Shown: positions 26,889 to 35,384, numbered from the stretch's first letter. The stretch: 64,000 nt of DNA from Paenibacillus lupini (GCF_011761355.1 NZ_JAASRW010000007.1:62001-126000); one strand, 5' to 3'. The notes: generated by a model not told the origin, from the letters alone. Program-made: numbers and translations.

Positions 26889-27710
26889 TCAGCTCTGCTC
26901 AAGCAATGGTGCGTACATCATAATCGCTTCATTGCCTGTAATATATTCTTCGCCCAGCAGGTCACCTTCCTCCAGAGCATACTTTTTTCGATAAATGGCA
27001 TTGCTTCGGATATAACCACCCCAAGGCTTTAATTCGATGCGGTGATCTTTCTCGAGCACTTCATAACGGTATTTGGCCGGCAGAGATGAGCGCCATTCTC
27101 CCACAAGCTTATCTTCCGTAAGACCTACGACCAACTGATACGGCTCATCCGTCGAATTATAGATTTGCAGATCCAAATAATTGTATGCACAGGTTGCTCC
27201 ACTCCCAAAGGGCTGCGTGCGTCCTGCGTCAGGGAATACATCGTAGCTGTGGCGATGCCGCTCAACAACCTGCAATGGAGTATGGAGCGTCATCCAATAA
27301 AGAAGATTAGACATCTGGCAAAGTCCCCCGCCAACTCCCGTCTTATAAGTCCCATAAAATAAGATCATTCCGTCAACGTATCCTTTTTGCCTCGTAGGTT
27401 TGCCAATTGCACGCCAGTAGGAAAAGGTCTCGCCAGGCATCAGAACAATGCCGTTTAGCTTTTCCGCTGCCAGCCGCAGATTTATTACTTTATTTGTCTG
27501 GAGCCACATTTCGACATTGCGTAGTTGTCTCATTAACGGCGTTGCATGCGTATAAACGACACAAGGCAAAGATTGCTCTTTGCGGATCTTGGCCAGCTTT
27601 GTTCCGCTTAGCAGCCATTTCAATCTCCTCTTGTTGGTAAACCACCATTTGCCCGCCTTCAGGCGTAATATCGATCGTTTGACCGGACGATGCTGCATCA
27701 GATTGTTCAA
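26889..27710 (-). CDS. VanW family protein
   Basis: About 273 residues. The VanW core has NLRLAAEKLNGIVLMPGETFSYW, then TGVGGGLCQMSNLLYW with the conserved Cys, then HRHSYDVFPDAGRTQPFGSGA. The family is named after a gene in vanB-type clusters, but its biochemical role is unknown and there are no van resistance genes here. I prefer TTG 27710 because AGGAG lies eight bases upstream; ATG 27728, overlapping the signal peptidase stop as ATGA, is an alternative. It is probably co-transcribed with the upstream lepB. Confidence 0.85.
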   Translation of the reverse strand: MNNLMQHRPVKRSILRLKAGKWWFTNKRRLKWLLSGTKLAKIRKEQSLPCVVYTHATPLMRQLRNVEMWLQTNKVINLRLAAEKLNGIVLMPGETFSYWRAIGKPTRQKGYVDGMILFYGTYKTGVGGGLCQMSNLLYWMTLHTPLQVVERHRHSYDVFPDAGRTQPFGSGATCAYNYLDLQIYNSTDEPYQLVVGLTEDKLVGEWRSSLPAKYRYEVLEKDHRIELKPWGGYIRSNAIYRKKYALEEGDLLGEEYITGNEAIMMYAPLLEQS

Positions 27711-27724
27711 CCTTAAGTCTCCTC

Positions 27725-28261
27725 TCATAGAAGTCCAAATTTGGTAAGAGGCCAAATCCGGATAACAACTTTCCCTTCGATACTGGAAAAAGCAATTGGG
27801 CCAATCTCCCGGCTGTCTTCACTATGCTCGCGGTTATCTCCCATGACGAACAACTGCTTGGGTGCAACGGTGTACGGAAATGACATTGTTCCAGATAACG
27901 TTTGCCCTTTTACATAGGGTTCTACGTATTGCATCCCGTTCAAATAAACTGCACCATCACGCACATCAATGATATCGCCGGGGAGTCCTACTACTCGCTT
28001 TACTAACCTTAAGGGGCTTTCTGGGCCATGGATGACAACAATGTCACCACGTTCTGGTGACTTGAACCGATAGGACCATTTATCCTCGATCAGTCTCTGA
28101 CCTGCGACAAGTGTATTTTGCATAGAGATGTTATGTACTTCGGATTGCGCGTAAACATAATTTTGGAACAGTAATGCGATGATGATCGCCAAGATTATAG
28201 ACAGCGTCCAATCTCGAAGCTCTCTTAACACTACGGTCTTCCTGGTTAGTTGTTCATCCAT
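27725..28261 (-). CDS. lepB: signal peptidase I
   Basis: 178 residues from the ATG at 28261 (AAGGGGTG upstream). There is one N-terminal membrane helix at about 19-37. The catalytic Ser46 is in HNISMQNTL and the Lys88 general base in RLVKRVVGLPGD; the GDNREHSEDSREIG box follows. It cleaves signal peptides outside the membrane. The usual proline after SMx is Asn here (SMQNT instead of SMxPT). It shares an operon with the VanW-type gene. Confidence 0.93.
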   Translation of the reverse strand: MDEQLTRKTVVLRELRDWTLSIILAIIIALLFQNYVYAQSEVHNISMQNTLVAGQRLIEDKWSYRFKSPERGDIVVIHGPESPLRLVKRVVGLPGDIIDVRDGAVYLNGMQYVEPYVKGQTLSGTMSFPYTVAPKQLFVMGDNREHSEDSREIGPIAFSSIEGKVVIRIWPLTKFGLL

Positions 28262-28410
28262 TCCAGCACCCCTTGCACTAGAAAAAATTGACAGGGGCCA
28301 CACCTATAACGCTTCTACCCGGTGAAAGGTTTCCTGGAGGTAAGCAAAATTAGAAGTGACAGGCTGAGGCATGTCTTATAAAGTAGATTTATATGAGGGA
28401 GGTAGCAGGA

Positions 28411-29601
28411 ATGGAACCATCAACACGAAATCATCGACTACTTTTTATGACGGTTACCTTAATGTTCTGGATTGCGATGTATACATACGTACCAACATTG
28501 TCTCCGTATTTGAGCACACGAGGGCTGTCGCTTGATTTAATCGGTATTGTGCTTGGCAGCTACGGCTTTGTGCAGCTGCTCATTCGTTTTCCATTAGGGA
28601 TGTTGTCTGATCGCTGGGGAAAAAGAAAACCGTTTATACTGCTTGGCATGCTGGCTGCAAGTGTCAGCTGTCTCTTGTTCATTATTCCGGGAAGCTGGTT
28701 GTGGCCGCTTGCGGGCCGTGCTATGGCAGGATTATGCGCCTCGACATGGGTCGCTTTTACGGTAATGTATGCGAATTATTTTGCCGCTGAGGAAGCGACT
28801 AAAGCGATGGGCAATATTAGTGTGATGACCGTCTCCGGTCAGATGATCGGTATGCTGCTTAGTGGGTGGATGTCCGATGGATTTGGAGAAGATGCTCCAT
28901 TTGTGCTCGGGGCCGTTATCGGAGGAATTGGCTTGCTGCTCGCACTTCTCATTCATGAACCAGACAAACCGCTGCATGAGCGCAGCGGAATCTCGTTCTC
29001 GATGATTCGAAGTGTGATCCAAACGAAGCTTCTGCTGCAGGTTGCTATGCTGTCTTTACTTGCGCATTGTGTACTGTTCATTACGATGTTCGGATTTACG
29101 CCGCTCAAAGCCGAGGCACTGGGCAGCAGCGGACTCGAGCTTACCCTGCTTGTGTTCGCCTTCATGGCGCCTCATGCTCTCGCTTCGATGTTCACAGCAA
29201 GCTGGTTCGCACCGCGGTTTGGCAACTGGGTCACGATTGGCACAGGCTTCGTCCTTAGTGCGATCTGCACCATATCGATCTGTTTCGTTCATAATATTTG
29301 GGTTCTTATGTTTACACAGATCATTAATGGCTTTGCCCAAGGCCTGCATATCCCACTTCTTCTTGGGCTCGCCATCCGCGACGTAAATCCCCAAGGCCGC
29401 GCGACCGCTATGGGTCTGTATCAAGCGGTATACGCAGCCGGCATGTTCGCTGGTCCCTTCCTGGCAGGCTGGCTGAACGAAAGCTGGGGATTAAACAGCG
29501 GCTTCGCTCTTGGCGGAGTTTTTGGATTAATGGCAGTTCTGTTATGTGTTGTGTTTTATAGGCATGATCGGAGGAAGATGATGAGGGGAGTATTGAAGTA
29601 G
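28411..29601 (+). CDS. MFS transporter, drug/sugar efflux type
   Basis: 396 residues with twelve predicted membrane helices in two halves. The loop between helices 2 and 3 reads RFPLGMLSDRWGKRKPF, the classic MFS motif A. The start ATG has GGGAGGT seven bases upstream; an ATG six codons earlier lies on top of that site. The substrate cannot be told. The gene stands alone on the plus strand, and its 3' end faces the hairpin repeat array. Confidence 0.88.
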   Translation: MEPSTRNHRLLFMTVTLMFWIAMYTYVPTLSPYLSTRGLSLDLIGIVLGSYGFVQLLIRFPLGMLSDRWGKRKPFILLGMLAASVSCLLFIIPGSWLWPLAGRAMAGLCASTWVAFTVMYANYFAAEEATKAMGNISVMTVSGQMIGMLLSGWMSDGFGEDAPFVLGAVIGGIGLLLALLIHEPDKPLHERSGISFSMIRSVIQTKLLLQVAMLSLLAHCVLFITMFGFTPLKAEALGSSGLELTLLVFAFMAPHALASMFTASWFAPRFGNWVTIGTGFVLSAICTISICFVHNIWVLMFTQIINGFAQGLHIPLLLGLAIRDVNPQGRATAMGLYQAVYAAGMFAGPFLAGWLNESWGLNSGFALGGVFGLMAVLLCVVFYRHDRRKMMRGVLK

Positions 29602-29637
29602 GGTGATGGAGTTGTCCAGTCCAATGGGATAGTAGTC

Positions 29638-30135
29638 ATAAGATCCTCAGAGGGTCTTATGGCTGTCTACCAGTTACATATAACGAACGATTATTGCTTC
29701 TGATGTTTAAGGAAGCTTGATTTTTTGCCAAGATTAAGAGAATAAGACCCTGCGAGGGTCTTATGATTACTAATACAACTTAATGAACACAGCATAAGAC
29801 CCTAGCAGGGTCTTATTTCATTCCATATGCTCAATGTAGCTTGATTTTTTGCTCAAAATAAGAATATAAGACCCTCACAGGGTCTTATGATTACTAGTTG
29901 CACTTAACGAACACTTCTTAAGACCCTCCCGGGGTCTTATTGCATTTCTGATGCTCGAGGCAGCTTGATTTTTGTGCGAAGATTAATAAAATAAGACCCT
30001 GCGAGGGTCTTATGATTACTAATTCCACTTAATGTTCACTGCATAAGACCCAGGCAGGGTCTTATTGCATTTCAGATGCTCGAGATAGCTTGATTCTTTG
30101 CAAAATTAAAAAATAAGACCCTCGCAGGGTCTTAT
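29638..30135. repeat. array of eight 23-bp hairpins in a ~124-bp higher-order tandem repeat
   Basis: Palindromes of the form ATAAGACCCT-N3-AGGGTCTTAT occur at 29638, 29742, 29794, 29866, 29918, 29991, 30043 and 30113. Stems are nearly invariant (single changes in copies 1, 5 and 7) while the three loop bases differ. From copy 2 they come in pairs 52 bases apart, repeated every 122-125 bases. The 29-base sequence inside each pair (starting GATTACTA, with ACTTAA and CAC) and the 47-50-base sequence between pairs (with AGCTTGATT) are also conserved. The first unit has lost its second hairpin. No coding frame runs through it. It separates the convergent MFS and ECF genes. Confidence 0.9.
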
Positions 30136-30276
30136 TTCAAGTGTTCTAAGTCCAGCTGGTGTAGTGAAAAGTTTGATGAAGAGAGAGCTCTCTTGCATTT
30201 TGCCTTTGAGCCCTTGATTATTTAATTAGGTTAAATATTAATTGAATTAATGATTTGCAGGGGCTGACTAAAAGAG

Positions 30277-30494
30277 TCAGGATCATCATAAACATTTATT
30301 TAATGTGGCTAATTATATGGGTCAGAACGGTTAAACCACCAAGACAACTCATAAGCATCAGAACAGTAAAATGATTGACAGAAACTAATAAAGATCAGTT
30401 CGGTTAATCATTGAGACTAAGGAATAAAGATCAGAATGGTTAGAGACTAACTAATTAGTATCAGTTCAATTTTAGATCAACGAATAAAGATCAG
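30277..30494. repeat. degenerate 30-37-bp tandem repeat running into the ECF gene 3' end
   Basis: The motif TCAG followed by a short G/T/A run recurs at 30277, 30322, 30358, 30395, 30431, 30461 and 30491, with intervals of 45, 36, 37, 36, 30 and 30. The best copies share AATAAAGATCAG and then GGTTA or GGATGG. The last copy includes the stop codon and final codons of the ecfA-ecfT gene (stop at 30477). The stretch 30136-30276 between this and the hairpin array holds nothing I can recognise. Confidence 0.55.
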
Positions 30495-32171
30495 GATGGC
30501 TGCGGCAGTTGCAGCGAATATAACAATCAGCATATCTTCTCGGCTAAATCGCAGACGCAGGCCTTGGGTTGGCTTTGCAGCCGGGTGTCCGATACCCCGT
30601 GCTTCCAGTGCATCTGCCATTTGCTCTGCCATACGAAGTAAAGAACGAATATAGGGTACCATTGCAGGAAGCAGCATTCGGAATGGAAGTGATCTGGATG
30701 CTGTTGTTGCTTTCCCCCGTGCATGAGCGATCTTAACATATCGCTCCCACTCATCTGCAAGGAGCGGAATGAAGCGGAAGATTAAGGTGACCGTTAACGC
30801 AACTTGTGTAACTGGAACTTTAAATCGATTCAACCAGCCAAACGTCTGCTCCAAGCTTCGCTGCACACGAAGCGGAGTTACGAGAGCCATAAGCGGCATG
30901 CCAAGCATCATGACGAGCAGAAGCCCGCTGAAGCGCTGTAAGTTTTGCATCGCCGGTGCCCAGTCAAAAGATACTGGATTAAAATGCAGTCCCGCAATAA
31001 TGGCAATAATTGCGATCATAATGATGTAGGCCCGGATGGCTTTTAGCCAGGGCCTTATTTGTTCCCACAGCGGGATTAGCGCTGCTGCGGATAAGGCTGC
31101 GGCGACAGCGAGCCCTGCCCAGCTATGCTGGAGCAGGATCGTTGTCGCAAGCAGCAGATACGCGGCGATTAGCGCCCGCGGATCGAAGCGCGAAGCGAGC
31201 CGGTTAGGCTGCGCGAGCGTGGTGGTTGTAATGGGAGCCGCCGATATTGGCGGCGGCTCTGTTGCTGCCGTGCAGGCGGCTGCGGTTTGCGCAGCAGCAG
31301 CCTGCACGGGTGTGGCGGCGCGCTGCGCCGCCAGCAGCGCCGCGAGCTCGCGCGGCGCCGGCCACGGCGCGCCGCTTGGCTCCGCCGGCGGCGCAAACCC
31401 TGCCGCGCGCAGCTGCGCAAGCGCGCGCTGTGCCTGCGGCGCTGCGGCATCGTGGGCGTGTGCCGCCGCCCACGATGCCGCGGGAGCCGCTTCGCGGACA
31501 GAGCCGCCGTCAATAACGGCGACTTCGTCCGCGAGCGGCAGCAGCGCGTCGAGGTCGTGCGTTGCCACGACCGCTCCGCGCCCCGCCGCCCTGTGCGCAT
31601 CAAGCATCGCGCACAGGCGGCGGATGCCGTCGGCGTCTAACCCCGCCGTCGGCTCATCAAGCAGCAGCCATTGCGGCTCGCATGCCAATAAACATGCGAT
31701 CGCAAGCCTTCGCTGCTGTCCTCCGCTTAGCGTCCAAGGATCCCGTTCAAGCAATTCCAGTGGCAGCCCCGCCTGCTCCATTGCACTGATAATCCTCTTC
31801 TCCCTCTCCTCCGATGTGATTCCATATGGTTTAAGAGAGTAGTCAAACTCTTCCCTAACGGTTGAAGCGAACCATTGTGATTCCGATTGCTGCAGCGCAA
31901 TTCCGGTATTCATCACGATAGTCTTGTTTAACCGGGGTTTTCTTCCTTCGCTTGTCCATAACGATTCATTGCCTTGTTCAATACTCCCACTATGCAGGCG
32001 TCTTAATCCTGCTATTGTCTCCAATAAGGTTGATTTGCCTGAACCGTTATGGCCAACAAGTAAAGTAATGGCGCCTGAACGGAAAGTAAGATTAATCCCG
32101 CTCAGCAATTGCTTTTCCCGTTCATTTTGTGCAACAACCGTTGCCTGATTTAACTTCCAATCCCCTACCAT
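30477..32171 (-). CDS. fused ECF transporter protein: EcfA-type ATPase plus EcfT transmembrane subunit
   Basis: 564 residues. The N-terminal ATPase (1-225) has Walker A GHNGSGKST at 40-48, signature LSGGQQRR at 148 and WLLLDEPTAGLD at about 168-179. A low-complexity Ala/Pro-rich linker (about 228-322) follows. The C-terminal part (about 325-564) is an EcfT/CbiQ-like membrane protein with the coupling motifs AHARGKA and LEARGIGHP. The two functions are normally separate genes. The linker is encoded by an unusually GC-rich stretch (about 31200-31640). It overlaps the upstream ATPase gene by seven bases (ATGGTAG), and the nearby bioY suggests biotin as substrate. Confidence 0.9.
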   Translation of the reverse strand: MVGDWKLNQATVVAQNEREKQLLSGINLTFRSGAITLLVGHNGSGKSTLLETIAGLRRLHSGSIEQGNESLWTSEGRKPRLNKTIVMNTGIALQQSESQWFASTVREEFDYSLKPYGITSEEREKRIISAMEQAGLPLELLERDPWTLSGGQQRRLAIACLLACEPQWLLLDEPTAGLDADGIRRLCAMLDAHRAAGRGAVVATHDLDALLPLADEVAVIDGGSVREAAPAASWAAAHAHDAAAPQAQRALAQLRAAGFAPPAEPSGAPWPAPRELAALLAAQRAATPVQAAAAQTAAACTAATEPPPISAAPITTTTLAQPNRLASRFDPRALIAAYLLLATTILLQHSWAGLAVAAALSAAALIPLWEQIRPWLKAIRAYIIMIAIIAIIAGLHFNPVSFDWAPAMQNLQRFSGLLLVMMLGMPLMALVTPLRVQRSLEQTFGWLNRFKVPVTQVALTVTLIFRFIPLLADEWERYVKIAHARGKATTASRSLPFRMLLPAMVPYIRSLLRMAEQMADALEARGIGHPAAKPTQGLRLRFSREDMLIVIFAATAAAILIFIR

Positions 32172-33010
32172 CTTTGTTGCACCGCCTTCGCTAAGGTCTC
32201 AGGTGTCATAGGCAGCGATTCAAGCGGCAACCCTAGCTTCTCTAACTCCCATGCGGTTTGTATCACATATGGAGCCGTGAAGCCCATACTCTCACAGATG
32301 CTACGGCCATCCTCATCCCTCGCGAAGAAACTCTCTGCTTTATGATCAAAACGCACTTCCCCTTGCTCGAGTGCCAATACACGGTCACTTGCTGCAAGCT
32401 CTTCAAGCTTCTGAGTGATCCAGATGACGGTAACTCCTCGTTTATTCAACTCTCGCACCTTCTCTAGAACATGGATACAGGCTTCGGGGTCCAGCATCGC
32501 TGTTACTTCATCGAGGATTAACATAGGCGATTGCACGGCTAGGCAGCCTGCAATTGCCGTCAGCTGCTTTTGCCCGCCGGATAAGGTCTCAACGCGTTGA
32601 TGCATTCGAATATGCATACCAACTAGACGCAGCGCGTCTTCCGCAAGCTCTGGAATCTTCGATCCTTCTACTCCATGCTGCTCAAGCATCATGACGACAT
32701 CTTCCCATGGCGTCGAACCAATCATTGAAGCATCTGGCTGTTGCAGAACAATTGGAACCTGCCCCGTTACAAAACGAACCGGATCCCGCTCAACCCTTCC
32801 CTCTATATGCATCGCACCAAATCCCGCGATCACCCTTGCCAGTGTGCTTTTCCCGCTTCCGTTGCGGCCAATAAAGGTGATCCATTCCCCTCCAGCCATC
32901 GACACCTCAATATGCTGAAGCAAGTATGGCTGGGCATTCATTTTGTCTCCATATGTAAGAGGCTTTACTGACACGTTGGACAGCTCCACCAAATTTTTTG
33001 CCAAAAACAT
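32165..33010 (-). CDS. ECF transporter ATP-binding subunit (EcfA1-like)
   Basis: 281 residues. Walker A GRNGSGKST at about 48-56, signature LSGGQKQLTAIA, Walker B MLILDEVTAMLDP; the Walker B region has DEVTA where most ABC proteins have DEPTS, a pattern seen in EcfA subunits. It would pair with the ATPase half of the fused downstream gene to power one EcfT and an S-component. The ATG has GAGG about eight bases upstream. It is divergent from bioY, with an operator-like palindrome between. Confidence 0.9.
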   Translation of the reverse strand: MFLAKNLVELSNVSVKPLTYGDKMNAQPYLLQHIEVSMAGGEWITFIGRNGSGKSTLARVIAGFGAMHIEGRVERDPVRFVTGQVPIVLQQPDASMIGSTPWEDVVMMLEQHGVEGSKIPELAEDALRLVGMHIRMHQRVETLSGGQKQLTAIAGCLAVQSPMLILDEVTAMLDPEACIHVLEKVRELNKRGVTVIWITQKLEELAASDRVLALEQGEVRFDHKAESFFARDEDGRSICESMGFTAPYVIQTAWELEKLGLPLESLPMTPETLAKAVQQRW

Positions 33011-33056
33011 TCATCTAACCTCTTCCCCAAATGATCAAGCTGTGCTAAAATCCGAT

Positions 33057-33090
33057 TTGTTAACCTAATTCAAATATAAATGGTTAACAT
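33057..33090. promoter_or_regulatory. BirA-type biotin operator between ecfA and bioY
   Basis: TTGTTAACC (33057-33065) and GGTTAACA (33082-33089) form inverted half-sites with 16 bases between. This is the spacing and sequence expected for the biotin protein ligase/repressor BirA in Firmicutes. Its position in the 113-base divergent gap would allow joint control of bioY and the ECF genes. Confidence 0.8.
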
Positions 33091-33123
33091 TAAAAACGCA
33101 ATAATTAAAGGAGTCGATCCATT

Positions 33124-33741
33124 ATGCGCACAAGTAGTTCTATTCGAAGCTCTGTATTTATCGCCCTATTCGCAGCCCTATTCATTGTTATGAGCGCCAT
33201 TCAGATTAAAGTTGGTTCTTACGTGCCTATTACTCTCCAGACGCTCGCCGTTACATTGGCCGGTGCCATTCTAGGTCCGCGTAAGAGCTTTATCTCCATT
33301 GTGATCGTCATTGCCCTAGCGGCAACAGGCTTGCCACTTTTTGGTGGCAAAGGGGGACTTGAGACTTTAACAGGCCATACAGGCGGATTTATTTTTGCCT
33401 TCCCATTCTGTGCTCTATTGATTGGCTTTGCTACTCAAGCACTCTTCCGGACTGAATTCATCATGCGTAACCGCATTTTCTCCATTATTGCTTTATTTAT
33501 TGTGTTTGAATTGCTAGGTTCGTTCCTGACTTATGTACCTGGAGTACCTTGGCTGATGCATGTTACGGGTCTAGACTTCAGCAAAGCAATGACCGCTGCC
33601 TGTTATCCATACCTGCCAGGCGACGCGATCAAATCCTTTGTGGCGGTTATTATTGTACTATCTCTTAAACCATATATTCAACGAATTCAGTCGTCAATCC
33701 AATCGACAAAAGGTAACAAGTCGATCCATACAACTGCTTAA
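33124..33741 (+). CDS. bioY: biotin ECF transporter S component BioY
   Basis: 205 residues with six predicted helices. The signature VPITLQTLAVTLAGAILGPRKS and GLPLFGGKGGLETLTGHTGGFIFAFPF (about residues 70-100) are diagnostic for BioY. It binds biotin and is energised by EcfA/EcfT, here the divergent ECF genes. AAAGGAG lies ten bases before the ATG. A BirA-type operator lies 35-67 bases upstream, and a terminator follows. Confidence 0.96.
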   Translation: MRTSSSIRSSVFIALFAALFIVMSAIQIKVGSYVPITLQTLAVTLAGAILGPRKSFISIVIVIALAATGLPLFGGKGGLETLTGHTGGFIFAFPFCALLIGFATQALFRTEFIMRNRIFSIIALFIVFELLGSFLTYVPGVPWLMHVTGLDFSKAMTAACYPYLPGDAIKSFVAVIIVLSLKPYIQRIQSSIQSTKGNKSIHTTA

Positions 33742-33749
33742 AATAATAA

Positions 33750-33784
33750 AGAACCATCCTTTGACGACGGGATGGTTCTTTTAA
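33750..33784 (+). terminator. intrinsic terminator after bioY
   Basis: GAACCATCC (33751-33759) pairs with GGGATGGTTC around 33769-33778, followed by TTTTAATG. Confidence 0.8.
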
Positions 33785-33804
33785 TGAATATATATTTAAC
33801 CCCA

Positions 33805-34821
33805 TTAAGGAGCGAAAAATTGTCTCACAACTCCTTTTCCATCCCCTGCTTCAATCACTGCCAACGCTCCGTTTATAAACGTCATTTGAGGAGGAACATG
33901 ACCACAATCGATATCATAAACAATCGGAATCTCCAATTCTTCCGCAAGCTCCTGATACATATCCTCCAACGTATAGTTACCGACTGGCCGATTAACCCCG
34001 CTTCTGCCAAACAAAATACCTGCACAATGGTCAAACCAGCCAGCCAGCTTCATTTGCACAAGTGATCTCCGTATATCTGCTGTATTGAGCTCACAATTTT
34101 CCAGATACCACACAATGGGTTCTTTCGAAATCACATGCTGTTGAAAATGCCTGACATCACCGTAAGGAGTCCCAATTAAATGTCTGATAACATCAATACA
34201 TCCACCTAGTAAGCGCCCTTGAATTTTCACAGCCTCATGCGAGACGACTTGCCAGGAAGTTGATTCATTCAAATGAAAAACACATGGAGAGGGATCATCA
34301 TGGTTCCATTCTTTTTGATAATAGGGAGATGATTGCTGAACGACAGATTCCCCGATGTTCGTAGTTAAAACGTTTTCCCACATCCCAGTCGTCTGATCAG
34401 ACCATTCTCCTCGCTGATCAATTAGATTTGCCCCATGTGCCGTGGCGATTCCTGTCTTTAATGTAACGGCCAGCAATAATACACTTATATCGGAATAGCC
34501 CATTATCCACTTTCTCTTGATCTGCTCCCAATCTATAAACTCCAACACTTCGATCAGCAGCTCACCACCCCAAGGTGGAAAAATCATTCCAATCGTATCA
34601 TCCTTCATCATCTGATTGAATTCCGTTGCCCTTACTTTCGCAGGAGCTGACTTCGCTTTATGCTCCGTCCACACGGTCTCTCCGCAAATCAGGCTGTATC
34701 CATTGGCCTCCATACGGCTGCAGGCTAATCTCAACAGTTCATGCAGGTCTGTACTTACTCCTGAGGAAGGCGCCGTTACCCCTATCGTCGCACCTTTGTG
34801 AAGTAGCGGATAATGAATCAT
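33805..34821 (-). CDS. S66-family serine peptidase (LD-carboxypeptidase / MccF-like)
   Basis: 338 residues from ATG 34821 (GGGGG six bases upstream). The nucleophile Ser is at about 110 in IMGYSDISVLL, the Glu of the catalytic triad is probably in WYLENCEL, and the His in the C-terminal CGHVPPQ. The family includes murein tetrapeptide LD-carboxypeptidases and MccF-type enzymes that cleave microcin C or acyl-sulfamoyl adenylates. The long insertion between the Ser and Glu regions looks more MccF-like than LdcA-like (inference). The true substrate is unknown. Confidence 0.85.
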   Translation of the reverse strand: MIHYPLLHKGATIGVTAPSSGVSTDLHELLRLACSRMEANGYSLICGETVWTEHKAKSAPAKVRATEFNQMMKDDTIGMIFPPWGGELLIEVLEFIDWEQIKRKWIMGYSDISVLLLAVTLKTGIATAHGANLIDQRGEWSDQTTGMWENVLTTNIGESVVQQSSPYYQKEWNHDDPSPCVFHLNESTSWQVVSHEAVKIQGRLLGGCIDVIRHLIGTPYGDVRHFQQHVISKEPIVWYLENCELNTADIRRSLVQMKLAGWFDHCAGILFGRSGVNRPVGNYTLEDMYQELAEELEIPIVYDIDCGHVPPQMTFINGALAVIEAGDGKGVVRQFFAP

Positions 34822-34841
34822 ACACATCCCCCTTTCAATCC

Positions 34842-35303
34842 TTATCTATAACAACCCGTGCGATGCGCCAAATAATCTTCTAAGGCATCCTGATGCTGCT
34901 GAACAAAGAGCGTTGGGACATCTGTAATTGGAAAATTGGCAAGCTCCAGCGTTTCATCCCCGTCAATTTTAAGTTCTCCTTCAACAGGCTTACATTTGAA
35001 AAAGAACGCAATCGTCTGAGCTTTGTCCTATTCATCAAAATATTTAGTGTACACACCGATAAGGTGCTCCACCTCCACTGTTAACCCTGTTTCCTCTAAT
35101 ACCTCACGAACTGCCGTTTCTGCTGCAGATTCTCCAAGCTCCATTGCACCTCCTGGAAACCCCCAAGCATTGCGGTCGCCTCTCTTCTGCAGCAGTATCT
35201 CATTGTTATCATTGCAAATAATCGCCCCTGTTAAATTGAGAAAGATTAATTCATTTCCTGCTTTCTCACGAATAAATCGAATATAGTTAGGACTGTTAGA
35301 CAT
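34842..35303 (-). pseudogene. NUDIX hydrolase interrupted by an in-frame TAG
   Basis: The frame from 35303 encodes 91 residues with a complete NUDIX box: G52, E58, R66-E67, E70-E71, G73 in the pattern Gx5Ex7REUxEExGU. It stops at TAG (35028-35030) right after GVYTKYFDE. Beyond the stop the same frame stays open for 61 codons (DKAQTIAFFFKCKPVEGE through HRTGCYR) to TAA at 34842-34844, and reads like the usual second half of a YjhB-type NUDIX enzyme, giving the expected ~155-codon length. Relatives often have a short Tyr-Pro-Asn-Gly-like insert here, so a small in-frame deletion may have created the TAG (inference). Confidence 0.8.
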
Positions 35304-35384
35304 AGATTCATACCTCTAAATTTATAATGATTAACAAATACGACATCCATTTGGAATATCCCTCCATATTACAAAACAAAAAAG

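Noticed and set aside
28340..28392. Promoter for the MFS gene (GTGACA with TATAAA or TAAAGT)
   Set aside because: The spacing is 15 or 17 depending on the -10 chosen, and neither hexamer pair is convincing.
29638..30135. CRISPR array
   Set aside because: The repeats are palindromic 23-mers, but the intervening sequences are themselves repeats of two types, and there are no cas genes in the window.
31036..31842. Long plus-strand open frame (268 codons) opposite the ECF fusion gene
   Set aside because: It is an Ala/Ser/Cys-rich antisense frame created by the GC-rich linker; it has no ribosome binding site and no recognisable domain.
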